Shown: positions 35,776-45,602 of the stretch, piece after piece | How the letters are laid out: each line of letters begins with the position of its first letter | How positions within the stretch are numbered: position 1 is the first letter of the stretch | DNA from: Nocardioides baekrokdamisoli | GTDB lineage: Bacteria; Actinomycetota; Actinomycetes; Propionibacteriales; Nocardioidaceae | NCBI RefSeq assembly: GCF_003945325.1 | Contig: NZ_AP019307.1 | Coordinates: forward strand, 1,612,001 to 1,676,000 | Length of the DNA stretch: 64,000 bases | Direction: 5' to 3' | The notes under the pieces: generated by a model | Seen by the model: only the letters and a program-made list of their open reading frames with translations | Told to the model about the DNA's origin: nothing | Database searches by the model: none | Program-made: the position numbers and the translations under genes

Positions 35776-36890
35776 CGCGCCGCACCAGCCCGCTGCAAGA
35801 ACGCCGCCTGCTGGGCCGCCAACTCATCGGTCTGTTCGACGAAGACGCGGTCGAAGAGCGCCGCGGGATCAGGATCGGGCAACGCCTTGCAGCCCTCGCG
35901 CATCTTCACGCCCAGCGCGTCAGCTTCAGCCGCCAGCGACTCGAAGAACTCCTCGCCCGCCAGACCACGACGGCGTACGTACGCCTCGACCCGCGCGAGC
36001 GGATCCTTCAACTTCCAGTGCTCGACGTCCTCGCTGAGCCGGTAGCGGGTCGCGTCGTCGGAGGTGGTGTGCGCGCCCATCCGATAGGTGTACGCCTCGA
36101 CGAACGTCGGGCCGCCGCCCTCGCGAGCCCGCTGCAGAGCGGCCGACATGACGGCGTGCACAGCCAGCACGTCGTTGCCGTCGACGCGTACGCCGGGAAA
36201 ACCAAAGCCTTCCGCGCGGTGATACAGCGGGATCCGGGACTGGCGTTCGGTCGGCTCACTGATCGCGAAGTGGTTGTTCTGGCAGAAGAACACCACCGGC
36301 GTCTGGAAGGACGCGGCAAAGACAAAGGCCTCGTTGACGTCACCTTGGGAAGTGGCGCCATCACCGAGGTGCGCGACCACCGCCGTGTCGCGGTTCGAGT
36401 CGCCGGTGCCGACGGCACCGTCGTGGAGCACCCCGAGCGCGTACCCGACGGCGTGCAGCGTCTGGGCGCCGATGACGATCGTGTACGGCGCCAGCCTCGT
36501 CGTGGTCGGGTCCCAGGTGCCCTGGTCGACCCCGCGGTAGAGCGCCAGCAACTTGAGCGGATCGACACCGCGACACCAGGCGACGCCGTGTTCGCGGTAG
36601 GTCGGGAAGACGAAGTCCTGCGTCCTGAGCGCGCGACCCGCACCAATCTGCGCGGCCTCCTGGCCGAGCAACGGCGGCCACAGCCCGAGTTCGCCGTGAC
36701 GCTGGAGGGCAGTCGCCTCCCGGTCGAGTCGGCGTACGAGATGCATGTCCCGGTACAGGCCGAGGATCTGGTTGTCGGTCCCCGCGAAGGTGTAGTCCGG
36801 ATGGCTGACTCGTTCCCCTTCGGGAGTGAGCAACTGGACCATTTCGGCCTCGCTCGGCATCGGTGCGAGGTAGTCATCCAGAGACGTCAT
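35772..36890 (-). CDS. bkdA: branched-chain 2-oxo acid dehydrogenase E1 alpha
   Basis: A 372-residue E1 alpha subunit. The thiamine-diphosphate motif is GDGATSQGDVNEAFVFAA ending in QNNHFAI. FPTYREHGVAWCRG and a phosphorylation-loop-like YRMGAHTTSDDATRYR also fit the family. The ATG at 36890 is chosen because TTGAAGGAG, read as extra codons in the longer frame, is in fact its ribosome site. It is the first gene of bkdABC. The 123-bp gap upstream contains GGGAGTACTCTC, a short symmetrical site that may be bound by the adjacent Lrp protein. Confidence 0.94.
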   Translation of the reverse strand: MTSLDDYLAPMPSEAEMVQLLTPEGERVSHPDYTFAGTDNQILGLYRDMHLVRRLDREATALQRHGELGLWPPLLGQEAAQIGAGRALRTQDFVFPTYREHGVAWCRGVDPLKLLALYRGVDQGTWDPTTTRLAPYTIVIGAQTLHAVGYALGVLHDGAVGTGDSNRDTAVVAHLGDGATSQGDVNEAFVFAASFQTPVVFFCQNNHFAISEPTERQSRIPLYHRAEGFGFPGVRVDGNDVLAVHAVMSAALQRAREGGGPTFVEAYTYRMGAHTTSDDATRYRLSEDVEHWKLKDPLARVEAYVRRRGLAGEEFFESLAAEADALGVKMREGCKALPDPDPAALFDRVFVEQTDELAAQQAAFLQRAGAAR

Positions 36891-37013
36891 TACGTACTCC
36901 TTCAAGGGCGGTGCGGGGTCTCCGCGAGTGCCGTCAGGTGCCTGGCGGGGTGAGCCAGATCACTTGATTCGAGAGTACTCCCGAGGTTGCCGGGAACGGC
37001 GACACCAGAGCGG

Positions 37014-37463
37014 TCAGACCGCCTGACTCCAACGGTCCAGGACGACCATCGTCTTCGTACTGGCCACCCGTCCGGACGCACGGAGTTGCCGCACGATCCG
37101 GCCCAACTCGTGCACGCCGGACACATTGATCCGCACCATCGCGTCCGGATCGCCGGCGAGGGTCAGCACCTCGCCGACCTCGGGGATGTCGCCGATGAGC
37201 TCGAGCAGCGCAGGCAGTTCGAGGCCTGCCTGATAGCGGAGTTCGACGACCGCCTCGATCCCGGAGGCGACCCGGCTCTGGTCGACCTGGACCGTGTAGC
37301 GCTCGATGACGCCGGCGTCCTCGAGCCGGGCGATCCTTCGCTGGACCGGAGCGACGGTGAGCCCGACCTGTTCAGCGATCGAGCGCAACGGTCGGCGCGC
37401 ATTCTCCTTCAGGAGCCGCAGGATCTGGTGGTCGACATCGTCGAGGGCAATCGGATCGCTCAC
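37014..37463 (-). CDS. Lrp/AsnC-family regulator (BkdR-like)
   Basis: A 149-residue regulator. The N-terminal helix-turn-helix has LDDVDHQILRLLKENARRPLR and VGLTVAPVQRRIARLEDAGVI. The C-terminal RAM ligand domain has ELIGDIPEVGEVLTLAGDPDAM. The GTG start at 37463 gives MSDPIALDDVD; a longer frame from 37529 is not needed. It lies upstream of bkdABC on the same strand and divergent from the indolepyruvate oxidoreductase, so an amino-acid-responsive control of both is likely, as for known BkdR proteins. Confidence 0.92.
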   Translation of the reverse strand: MSDPIALDDVDHQILRLLKENARRPLRSIAEQVGLTVAPVQRRIARLEDAGVIERYTVQVDQSRVASGIEAVVELRYQAGLELPALLELIGDIPEVGEVLTLAGDPDAMVRINVSGVHELGRIVRQLRASGRVASTKTMVVLDRWSQAV

Positions 37464-37500
37464 GCATAAAAGAATACGTCGCTCGCAACAAATGAGACAG

Positions 37501-37515
37501 GTTGGCGCCTCCAAC
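37501..37515. promoter_or_regulatory. palindrome GTTGG-CGCCT-CCAAC, possible Lrp site
   Basis: A 5-5-5 perfect inverted repeat in the region between the divergent lrp and iorA-like genes, 38 bp upstream of lrp. It may be an operator for the Lrp protein. The evidence is symmetry and position only. Confidence 0.4.
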
Positions 37516-37622
37516 GTCGGGATTGTCACGCATTTTCGCTAAATGCCGAGGCCGCACTGGTGAGCCACGCCACATATCGCGCATGGTGGTCACGCGCCCC
37601 CGCGAACACCCCTTGGAGCATC

Positions 37623-40600
37623 ATGGCAACGATCCCGACCGTAGGCCCGGCCCCGAGAGACACCGCCGTCGAGCCGATCGCCGACTACGACCTCGGTCGA
37701 CGCTTCCGGGTCGGGAGCCAGCCGATGCTGCTCACCGGGGTACAGGCACTGGTGCGGATGATGGTCGAGCACAGGGCGTTGGACCGACGCCGGGGTCGCC
37801 ACACGGCCTCCTTCGTGTCCGGCTACCAGGGCAGCCCTCTCGGCGGGTTCGATACCTTGCTGAACGGCATGCCCGACGTACTCGAGGACAGCGCGATCAC
37901 GTTCGTACCCGGGCTGAACGAGGAGCTCGCGGCCACGGCCGTGTGGGGCTCGCAGTCGGTGATCCCTGGTGCCGCTGCGCGCTACGACGGTGTCACCGGC
38001 TTCTGGTACGGCAAGGGTCCGGGCTTCGACCGGGCGACGGACTCGTTCCGCCACGCCAACATGTACGGCGCCAACGCTGACGGCGGCGCCGTGCTCCTGG
38101 TCGGCGACGACCCGGCGTCCAAGTCCTCGACCGTCCCGGCGGTCAGCGAGCGGACCGCGTCCACGCTCGGCATTCCGGTGCTGTTCCCGCGCAATGCCGC
38201 CGAAGTCGTCACGCTCGGTATGCATGCGGTCGAGATGTCCCGTGCGTCCGGTTGCCTGGTCGCGCTCAAGATCGTGGCGGACGTGGCCGACGGCGCGTGG
38301 TTGGTCGACTACCGAGCCAGCGACATCGACCCGGTCCTTCCGGAGATCGAGTGGAACGGCAAGCCGTGGACGTACACCCAACGACAGGTGATCGTCCGGC
38401 CCGACGCGATCATCGGCGCCGAGGCCGAGATGGTCGGCCCGCGTACCGAGATGGTCAAGGCGTACGCGGCGGCCAACGGACTCAACGTGATCGAACTCGA
38501 CGCCCCGAACGCCACGATGGGCTTCGTCGCCTCCGGCAGTTGCTACGACTCACTGCGGCAGGCCTTCCGCGATCTCGGCGTCAGCGACGACGACCTCGCA
38601 CTCGGCGGCATCCGGATCCTGCGCCTGGGGATGATGAGCCCGATCGAGCCGACGATCATCGAGACCTTCGCCGACGGGCTCGACACGATCGTGGTGGTGG
38701 AGGACAAGACCTCCTTCATCGAGACCCAGATCCGCGACATCCTGTACCGCACCCCGAACGCCCCGAGGATCATCGGCAAGAAGGACGCCCAGGGCGCTCG
38801 TTTCATCCCCGACGACGGCGAACTCACCTCCGGCCGACTGTTGTCGCCGATGCGCCACCTGCTCCAGGGCCGCCTCACGGTGACCCCGCCGGCCCCGAGC
38901 CGTACGCCACTGCCGATGCTCTCGACGAGCCGCGCGGCGTACTTCTGTTCGGGCTGCCCGCACAACCGCTCGACCGCGATCCCGGAGGGCTCCATCGGCG
39001 CCGGCGGCATCGGCTGCCACGTCATGGTGACCACCTCGCAGCGCCAGGACAGCGCGGTGGTCGGCGTGACCCAGATGGGCGGCGAGGGCTCTCAGTGGAT
39101 CGGTCAGGCGCCGTTCACCGAGGTCGACCACATCTTCCAGAACCTCGGCGACGGCACGTTCTTCCACTCCGGACAGCTCGCGCTGCAGGCCTGCGTGGCC
39201 GCCGGAGTGAACATCACCTACAAGCTGCTCTTCAACGAGGTCGTCGCGATGACCGGCGCCCAGGACGCCGAGGGCGCCCTCGACGTCCCGCACCTCACCC
39301 ACAAGCTCGCTGCGGAGAAGGTCGCCAGGATCATCGTCTGCAGCGACGAGCCGACGAAGTACCGCAAGCGTGACCTCGCCGCGGGCACGGTCCTGTGGGA
39401 TCGCGACCGGCTCGACGAAGCGCAGCGCATTCTGCGGGAGATCCCCGGCGTCACCGTGCTCATCTACGACCAGCACTGCGCGGCCGACGCCCGCCGTCAG
39501 CGCAAGCGCGGCGGCATCAAGGAGCGTACGAAGCGCATCGTCATCAACGAGGCGGTCTGCGAGGGCTGCGGCGACTGCGGCGTGAAGTCGAACTGCCTCT
39601 CGGTCCAGCCCGTCGAGACCGAGTACGGCCGCAAGACCCAGATCGAGCAGACGTCCTGCAACACCGACTACAGCTGCCTCGACGGCGAGTGCCCGTCCTT
39701 CGTCTCGATCGAGACCGCGCCCAAGCGACGCAAGAAGATCAGGTCGAAGAAGCGCGTCATCCCGACGCCGCCGGAGGTTGCTCCTGCCGCGGGCGAAGTC
39801 AGGGTCACCACCACCCAGAACGCTTTCCTCGTCGGCGTGGGCGGCACCGGGATCGTGACCGTCAACCAGGTGCTGGCGACGGCCGCCGTCCGCGCCGGCT
39901 ACCAAGCCGAGTCCCTCGACCAGACCGGCGTCAGTCAGAAGGCCGGCCCGGTCGTCGGTCACCTGCGTTTCAGCGGGGCCGACCTCGAGCCGGCGAACCG
40001 GCTGACCCCCGGATCAGCCGATGTGTTCCTGGGATTCGACCTGCTCACGCTGGCCGAGGCCCGCAACCTCGCCTACGGCGACGCATCGCGTACGCACACG
40101 ATCGTGTCCACGTCGCGCACGGCCACCGGTGCAATGGTCTACGACCCCGCGGTGCAGCACCCGGACGAGGCGGACCTGCTCGACCGCGTACGCAGCGTCA
40201 GCGCTGCGCTGTGGGACTTCGACGGGCTCCACGCCGCCGACGCGATCTTCGGGAACCGGCTCGCCGCCAACTTCCTGTTGGTCGGGGCCGCGTACCAGGC
40301 GGGCGCTCTCCTGCTCCCCGCCGCCGCGATCGAGGACGCCATCACCATCAACGGCACCGCAGTCGCGTCGAACATCGCCGCCTTCCGCTGGGGCCGGGCT
40401 GCCGTCGCCGAGCCGGCAGCTTTTGCCGCAGCCATCGCCGGTCGCACTCCGCGACCGCTACCGGCCCCGCCGGCCTCGGTCGCAGCGGCCTCGCTGCCGG
40501 CCGATGTCGCTGAGGTCGTCGGGCGGCGTGCTGCGGACCTGGTCGCGTTCCAGAACGAGGGGCTGGCTGACTCGTACGTCGCCGTCGTTGAGCGCGTCGC

Positions 40601-41129
40601 GACTGCTGAGGCCTCACTCGGCGTGGGCACCGATCTCGCCCAGGCTGTCGCGCGGAACCTGTTCAAGCTGACTGCCTACAAGGACGAGTACGAGGTCGCG
40701 CGGCTCATCACCGACCCGGGCTTCCTGGCCGACACCGAGGCCGCGTACCCGGGTGCCACTGCCTCCTTCATGCTCCACCCGCCGGTCCTGGCCGCGATGG
40801 GACGCAAGAAGAAGATCGCTTTCGGCCCGCGCAGCCGACCGGTGCTGCGGACCCTGGCGAAGATGAAGGGGCTGCGAGGGACGGCCTTCGACCCGTTCGG
40901 GTACGCCGAGGTTCGGAAGGTGGAGCGCGAGCTGCGCGACCACTACCTCGGGCTGGTCACGGAGCTGACCGCCTCGCTGACCGCCGACAACCACGACCGC
41001 GCGGTGGAGATCGCCGGACTGCCGGACATGGTGCGTGGGTACGAGTCGGTCAAGCTCGGCAACGTCGAGCGCTACCGCCAGGCGTTGGCCGACCACGGCG
41101 TCGAGCTGGGCACGCTGGCACGGAGCTAG
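37623..41129 (+). CDS. indolepyruvate ferredoxin oxidoreductase (fused)
   Basis: A 1168-residue 2-oxoacid ferredoxin oxidoreductase of the large fused type, oxidising aryl-pyruvates from aromatic amino acids to acyl-CoA. The ATG at 37623 follows TTGGAG; an upstream GTG at 37560 adds 21 unlikely residues. Signs in order are SGYQGSPLGGFDTLL (pyrimidine domain), GGIGCHVMVTTSQ and LGDGTFFHSGQLAL (TPP site), Cys-rich CEGCGDCGVKSNC near residue 646 with later CNTDYSCLDGEC (Fe-S cluster), and the gamma domain GVGGTGIVTVNQVLATAA near 738. The stop shares the tetramer CTAG with the convergent HAD gene. Confidence 0.94.
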   Translation: MATIPTVGPAPRDTAVEPIADYDLGRRFRVGSQPMLLTGVQALVRMMVEHRALDRRRGRHTASFVSGYQGSPLGGFDTLLNGMPDVLEDSAITFVPGLNEELAATAVWGSQSVIPGAAARYDGVTGFWYGKGPGFDRATDSFRHANMYGANADGGAVLLVGDDPASKSSTVPAVSERTASTLGIPVLFPRNAAEVVTLGMHAVEMSRASGCLVALKIVADVADGAWLVDYRASDIDPVLPEIEWNGKPWTYTQRQVIVRPDAIIGAEAEMVGPRTEMVKAYAAANGLNVIELDAPNATMGFVASGSCYDSLRQAFRDLGVSDDDLALGGIRILRLGMMSPIEPTIIETFADGLDTIVVVEDKTSFIETQIRDILYRTPNAPRIIGKKDAQGARFIPDDGELTSGRLLSPMRHLLQGRLTVTPPAPSRTPLPMLSTSRAAYFCSGCPHNRSTAIPEGSIGAGGIGCHVMVTTSQRQDSAVVGVTQMGGEGSQWIGQAPFTEVDHIFQNLGDGTFFHSGQLALQACVAAGVNITYKLLFNEVVAMTGAQDAEGALDVPHLTHKLAAEKVARIIVCSDEPTKYRKRDLAAGTVLWDRDRLDEAQRILREIPGVTVLIYDQHCAADARRQRKRGGIKERTKRIVINEAVCEGCGDCGVKSNCLSVQPVETEYGRKTQIEQTSCNTDYSCLDGECPSFVSIETAPKRRKKIRSKKRVIPTPPEVAPAAGEVRVTTTQNAFLVGVGGTGIVTVNQVLATAAVRAGYQAESLDQTGVSQKAGPVVGHLRFSGADLEPANRLTPGSADVFLGFDLLTLAEARNLAYGDASRTHTIVSTSRTATGAMVYDPAVQHPDEADLLDRVRSVSAALWDFDGLHAADAIFGNRLAANFLLVGAAYQAGALLLPAAAIEDAITINGTAVASNIAAFRWGRAAVAEPAAFAAAIAGRTPRPLPAPPASVAAASLPADVAEVVGRRAADLVAFQNEGLADSYVAVVERVATAEASLGVGTDLAQAVARNLFKLTAYKDEYEVARLITDPGFLADTEAAYPGATASFMLHPPVLAAMGRKKKIAFGPRSRPVLRTLAKMKGLRGTAFDPFGYAEVRKVERELRDHYLGLVTELTASLTADNHDRAVEIAGLPDMVRGYESVKLGNVERYRQALADHGVELGTLARS

Positions 41130-41947
41130 GCCGGGAACCAGCGACGCAGTTCGACCGCGACGCCGTCGTCCTCACAGCTCGCGGTGACCGCGTCGGCCGC
41201 TGCGATCGCCTCGGGCAGTGCGTTGCCCATCGCGACGCCACGGCCGGCCCATTGCAACATTTCGACGTCGTTGCGACCGTCACCCATGGCCAGGACGTCG
41301 GCAGCGTCAACGCCGATCTCCCGGCAGACGTACGCCAGGCCCGAGGCCTTGTTGACTCCGGCGGCAGCGATGTCCATCCAGGCGGTGAAGCCGACCACGT
41401 ACTCGATGTCATGCAGCCCGAGTCGCTCCGCGGCGCGTACGAAATCCTCGACCGACGCACCGGGATCGCGGACGATCACCCGGTCGACCGGCTGGGCCAG
41501 GAGCTCATCGAGAGGCACGACCCGCATCTCCCCGATGAGTTCACCCGGCGGGAAGAGGCCGTTGAGCCGGTAGCCGACGCCACGCTCCTGGACGGCGACC
41601 AGTGCGTCGGGATGCATCTGCAGGATCTCCGCGACCACCGGCCCGGCGTCAAAGGTCGTCTCGTGGACGGCCTCAAGCGGCGGCCACGTCATGACGGTCG
41701 AGCCGTTGCCGACGACGAGCCAGATCCGGTCACCCTCGTCCGGCAGGCCAAGCAGGTCGGCGGCGTTGATCATGCCGAGCGCGGAGCGCCCCGAGCAGAG
41801 TGCGATCGTCGCGCCTGCGTCGTACGCAGCCCTGACCGCAGCGACCACCGCGGGCGAGACCTGTGTCGACGCCTGACCGACGCCGTCAATCCACTGGACG
41901 ACCGTCCCGTCGAGATCGAGAGCGACGACGCGCGGCTTCCAGGTCAC
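41126..41947 (-). CDS. HAD-superfamily hydrolase, Cof-like
   Basis: A 273-residue Cof-type HAD phosphatase. Motif I is VALDLDGTVVQW (nucleophile Asp), motif II IALCSGRSALG, motif III includes GVNKASGLAYV, and motif IV is VLAMGDGRNDVEML. Such enzymes dephosphorylate sugar phosphates or flavin precursors; the substrate is not told. Start is GTG 41947. The gene lies 4 bp after the serS stop on the same strand, so it is probably co-transcribed with serS. It ends at the shared CTAG stop. Confidence 0.93.
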   Translation of the reverse strand: MTWKPRVVALDLDGTVVQWIDGVGQASTQVSPAVVAAVRAAYDAGATIALCSGRSALGMINAADLLGLPDEGDRIWLVVGNGSTVMTWPPLEAVHETTFDAGPVVAEILQMHPDALVAVQERGVGYRLNGLFPPGELIGEMRVVPLDELLAQPVDRVIVRDPGASVEDFVRAAERLGLHDIEYVVGFTAWMDIAAAGVNKASGLAYVCREIGVDAADVLAMGDGRNDVEMLQWAGRGVAMGNALPEAIAAADAVTASCEDDGVAVELRRWFPA

Positions 41948-41951
41948 GCCG

Positions 41952-43223
41952 TCACGCTAGCGGCGTGAGGACCTCGCGGCCCATCCATTTCTGCAGGGCC
42001 AGGGGCACGCGTACGGAACCGTCCGGCTGCTGGTGGGTCTCCAGGATGGCGACGATCGCGCGCGTGATCGCGGTCAGCGTGCCGTTGAGGGTAGCCACAG
42101 GCGTGGTGCCGTTCTCGCCACGCATCCGGGTGTCGAGGCGCCGGGCCTGGTAGTCGAGACAGTTCGAGGTCGAAGTCAGTTCGCGGTACTTGCCCTGCGT
42201 CGGGATCCACGCCTCACAGTCGAACTTGCGGCTGGCGGAGTTGCCGAGGTCGCCGGCGGCCACGTCGATCACCCGGTACGCGAGTTCGAGCTTGTCGAGG
42301 AAGGCCTTCTCCCACGCCAGCAACCGCTCGTGCTCCGCGTACGACTCCTCGAGGGTGGTGTAGACGAACATCTCCACCTTCTCGAACTGGTGGACGCGGA
42401 TGATGCCCTTGGTGTCCTTGCCGGCCGAGCCGGCTTCCTTGCGGAAGCAGCTGCTGAAGGCCGCGTACCGGCGCGGAAGGGTCTCGGGATCGAGGATCTC
42501 GCCGGAGTGGTAGGCCGCCATCGGCACCTCGGACGTACCGACGAGGTAGAGGTCCTCGCCCTCGATCCGGTAGACGTTCTCCTCGGCCTGCTCGAGGAAG
42601 CCGGTGCCCTCCATCGCCTCGGGGCGGACCAGGGCAGGGGCGATCACCGGAATGAAGCCGGCCTCGCGGGCCTGCTCCATCGCCAGGTTGATCAGGGCGA
42701 ACTCCAACTCGGCACCGACACCGGTCAAGTAGTAGAACCGGCTGCCGGAGACCTTGGCGCCACGCTCCAGGTCGATGGCGCCCAGCAACTTCCCCAGCTC
42801 GACGTGGTCACGCGGCTCGAAACCCTCCGCCGCGAAGTCACGGGGGGTGCCGACGGTCTCGACCAGAGCGAAGTCGTCCTCGCCGCCCGCCGGGGTCTCC
42901 TCAGCCGTCACGTTGTGGATCGACTTGAGCAGCCGGGTGTAGTCGGCCTCAGCGGCACGCTGGGTCTCCTCGAGCGCCTTGACCTCGGCCGAGAGCTCCT
43001 TGGTGCGAGCCAGCAGCACCTGCTTCTCCTCGCCCTGGGCCTTCGCGACCTGGCCTCCGAGCTGCTTCTGCTCGGCGCGCTTGGCCTCGAACGATCCGAT
43101 CGCCTCGCGGCGTGCCTTGTCGGCGGCCAGCGCCTCATCGACCACGGACCCGCTCAGCCCCCGCTTGGCCTGCGAGGCGCGTACGCGGTCGGGCTCGTCA
43201 CGGAGAATGCGCGGGTCGATCAC
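41952..43223 (-). CDS. serS: seryl-tRNA synthetase
   Basis: A 423-residue class II synthetase charging tRNA-Ser. The N-terminal coiled-coil arm spans about residues 35-105. The core has [35 protein letters not shown], motif 2 [20 protein letters not shown] and motif 3 [17 protein letters not shown]. Start is GTG. The gene is divergent from the PAP2-DAG kinase gene, 43 bp apart. The call is secure. Confidence 0.97.
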   Translation of the reverse strand: MIDPRILRDEPDRVRASQAKRGLSGSVVDEALAADKARREAIGSFEAKRAEQKQLGGQVAKAQGEEKQVLLARTKELSAEVKALEETQRAAEADYTRLLKSIHNVTAEETPAGGEDDFALVETVGTPRDFAAEGFEPRDHVELGKLLGAIDLERGAKVSGSRFYYLTGVGAELEFALINLAMEQAREAGFIPVIAPALVRPEAMEGTGFLEQAEENVYRIEGEDLYLVGTSEVPMAAYHSGEILDPETLPRRYAAFSSCFRKEAGSAGKDTKGIIRVHQFEKVEMFVYTTLEESYAEHERLLAWEKAFLDKLELAYRVIDVAAGDLGNSASRKFDCEAWIPTQGKYRELTSTSNCLDYQARRLDTRMRGENGTTPVATLNGTLTAITRAIVAILETHQQPDGSVRVPLALQKWMGREVLTPLA

Positions 43224-43266
43224 GCGCAGAGCCTATCGGCCCCAGCGGGGCCCCTAAACTTCTCGC

Positions 43267-44799
43267 GTGCTGCGTCGGACCCGTCTGCTGGTGCTCGAAG
43301 GGGCTGGGATCGCGTACGCCCTGATGGTCCTGCTCGGTGTCGGCGTCCGGCACGGTTGGTTGTCCGGGATCGACCGATGGCACCCCGCCGTACGGCTGAG
43401 CGACACCTGGCGCCTGGTCGAGGTCCTCGGTGGCACTGTCGGTGCCCTGGTCGCCGCCGCCGCCGTCGCGGCTCTGCTCTTCCGGAGGCACCGCCGGGCC
43501 AGTCTCTATGTGCTCGGTGTGGTGATCGTCGCCGAGATCCTGCACCGGATTGTCGCGTCGTCCTTCGACCGCGCCCGACCACCGTGGCAGTTCGCTGAGC
43601 ATCATCTGTCCTCGCCCGGCTATCCGAGCGGGCACGTCACCGGCGCGATGGCCGTGGTCGGCGCAACGCTGGTGACGGTCAAGATGCTCACGCGTCGTCC
43701 AGCCTTCCGTCGGCTCTGGTACCTCGTCGGTGCCGTCATCGTCGTCCTCATCGCGTACGACCGACTCGCACTCGGCCGCCACTACGTGACCGACGTCGTC
43801 GGTGGGCTACTGCTCGGCGGAGGGACCGTCCTGCTCGGCCTGATGCTCTACAGCCCGTTGCCGAAGCCCGAGTGGCAACCGGAGATGGATTCAGCGCCCC
43901 GCGGGCGGCGGCTGGCGGTCGTACTCAATCCGATCAAGGTCGAGTCGGTACGCCAGTTCCGGCACACGGTGCGCCAGGTCGCGCGCGAGACCGGTTGGGA
44001 CGAGCCCGACTGGTACTTCACCACCGTCGAGGACTCAGGCACCGGGATGGCCGCAGCCGCCGCCGTGGCGGGAGCCGACCTCGTGGTCGTCTGTGGTGGC
44101 GACGGCACCGTACGCGAGGTCTGCGCCGAACTGGCGTCGACGGGCATCCCGGTCGGGATCATTCCGGCCGGCACCGGCAACCTGCTCGCCCGCAACCTGC
44201 AGATCCCGCTCTACCTCCGCGCTGCGATCGGCGTCGCCCTGACCGGCCAGGACAGGGCGATCGATCTGGTCGAGGTCAGTGGCGACGGGTTCGAGGACAG
44301 CGCCTTTCTGGTGATGGCCGGGATGGGCTTCGACGCCGCGATCATGTCCGGCGTCGACGAGGGCCTGAAGGCCCGGATCGGCTGGATGGCGTACATCCTG
44401 TCGGGTCTGAAGGCACTGATGTTCCCGGCCATGAAGCTCGAGGTCTCGGTCGACGAAGGCCCCTGGACCAAGCACCGTGCACGCACCGTCGTGATCGGCA
44501 ACGTCGGCCAGCTCCAGGGCGGCATGCCGCTCATCCCGGACGCGGAGATCGACGACGGCCTGATTGACGTCGTCCTGCTTCACCCTCAGCGATTCCTGTC
44601 GTGGCTGCCGCTGTCGTACCGGATCATCACCAAGCGCCCGCACGTCGACGAGACGGTCATGCGGCTCCGCGGACGTACGGTCCACGTCCGGGCGTCCGCG
44701 GACAACCCGCGCCAGCTCGACGGCGACCCGATCGCCGACGGCCGCGAACTCCTCGCGCGCTGTGCACAGGGACGGTTGCTGGTGCGTGTTCCGCGCTAG
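43267..44799 (+). CDS. PAP2 phosphatase fused to diacylglycerol kinase
   Basis: A 510-residue fusion, known in actinobacteria as bifunctional phosphatase PAP2/DAG kinase. The N-terminal 200 residues hold about five membrane helices and the PAP2 motifs SFDRARPPWQF, YPSGHVTGAM and YDRLALGRHYVTDVVGG. The C-terminal half (about residues 215-510) is a lipid kinase with VVLNPIKV, VVVCGGDGTVREV and GIIPAGTGNLLARNL. The combination suggests turnover between phosphatidate and diacylglycerol or a related polyprenol lipid; the real substrates are not told. Start is GTG 43267. Confidence 0.93.
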   Translation: MLRRTRLLVLEGAGIAYALMVLLGVGVRHGWLSGIDRWHPAVRLSDTWRLVEVLGGTVGALVAAAAVAALLFRRHRRASLYVLGVVIVAEILHRIVASSFDRARPPWQFAEHHLSSPGYPSGHVTGAMAVVGATLVTVKMLTRRPAFRRLWYLVGAVIVVLIAYDRLALGRHYVTDVVGGLLLGGGTVLLGLMLYSPLPKPEWQPEMDSAPRGRRLAVVLNPIKVESVRQFRHTVRQVARETGWDEPDWYFTTVEDSGTGMAAAAAVAGADLVVVCGGDGTVREVCAELASTGIPVGIIPAGTGNLLARNLQIPLYLRAAIGVALTGQDRAIDLVEVSGDGFEDSAFLVMAGMGFDAAIMSGVDEGLKARIGWMAYILSGLKALMFPAMKLEVSVDEGPWTKHRARTVVIGNVGQLQGGMPLIPDAEIDDGLIDVVLLHPQRFLSWLPLSYRIITKRPHVDETVMRLRGRTVHVRASADNPRQLDGDPIADGRELLARCAQGRLLVRVPR

Positions 44800-44810
44800 C
44801 AGGGAACCGA

Positions 44811-45587
44811 ATGGCCGATCTCGCGCATCATGTCCTTGTGAATCGGTTGCTCACCGCCCTTGCTGCGACCCTTGCGATCGGGGTCACCGGGTGCGGATCG
44901 AAGGCGAGCGCACCTGGACCAACCGGCTCGGCGATCAGCGCTCACGCGGCTCCACAGACCGAAGCATCGCTGCGTTCGATCCTCCTCGAGCAGGCACGTC
45001 TCGCGCGAGACACGCATCCGACCAGCCTCTTCTACGCACAGCCGACGCCTCAGCGGGCCTCGTACGTCCTGCTCGCCAAGGGCTGGTTCACCGGCGGGCA
45101 GCCGAAGGCCACTGGTGTGGTGCTCTGCCTCACGGTGCCCGTCGGTACGACCAGCCCGAGTTCGGTCGTCGTCGGCGAAGCCGACCTGTGCGCCCACGAC
45201 ATCGGTCCGTTCGTTCGCCTCGCCGGCGTCCCGCAGCCGCACGATCCTGTCGATGAGCTTCGGGCAGTCGTTCTGGAAGCAGCAGCAGAGTGCCGGGCCA
45301 CCCACCCGACTGGGATGGCCTATCGGCGGACGACGCTGGGGGTTGCTCAGCGTCTCTTCGGCCGTTCATCAGTCGATCCACCGCCGACCACGCCGAAATA
45401 TCTCCTGGTCGCGCACGGCACGTTCCGGTGCCCGTGGGGAGGGACGCTCTACCAACCGTTCGCAACCGGTGACGTGCTCCTGATCGCCGTGGACGTCCAC
45501 AAACCGTTCGTCAAGCCATGGCCGGAAGAGCTGCCACCAACCAGCGCAGTCACCTCAATCATCGGCCCGATGACCAGTCTTGAATGA
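44811..45587 (+). CDS. putative lipoprotein, unknown
   Basis: A protein of 258 residues from ATG 44811 or 249 from GTG 44838. The GTG start gives MNRLLTALAATLAIGVTGC, a textbook lipoprotein signal with lipobox VTGC; the ATG start has a better AGGGA ribosome site and adds nine residues. The frame extends further upstream inside the kinase gene, which is not used. The mature part has repeated-looking blocks RASYVLLAKGWFTG and TPKYLLVAHGTFRC, so it may contain two copies of one fold. No family is recognised. Confidence 0.8.
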   Translation: MADLAHHVLVNRLLTALAATLAIGVTGCGSKASAPGPTGSAISAHAAPQTEASLRSILLEQARLARDTHPTSLFYAQPTPQRASYVLLAKGWFTGGQPKATGVVLCLTVPVGTTSPSSVVVGEADLCAHDIGPFVRLAGVPQPHDPVDELRAVVLEAAAECRATHPTGMAYRRTTLGVAQRLFGRSSVDPPPTTPKYLLVAHGTFRCPWGGTLYQPFATGDVLLIAVDVHKPFVKPWPEELPPTSAVTSIIGPMTSLE

Positions 45588-45602
45588 GCCAGCCCGTGCC
45601 AC

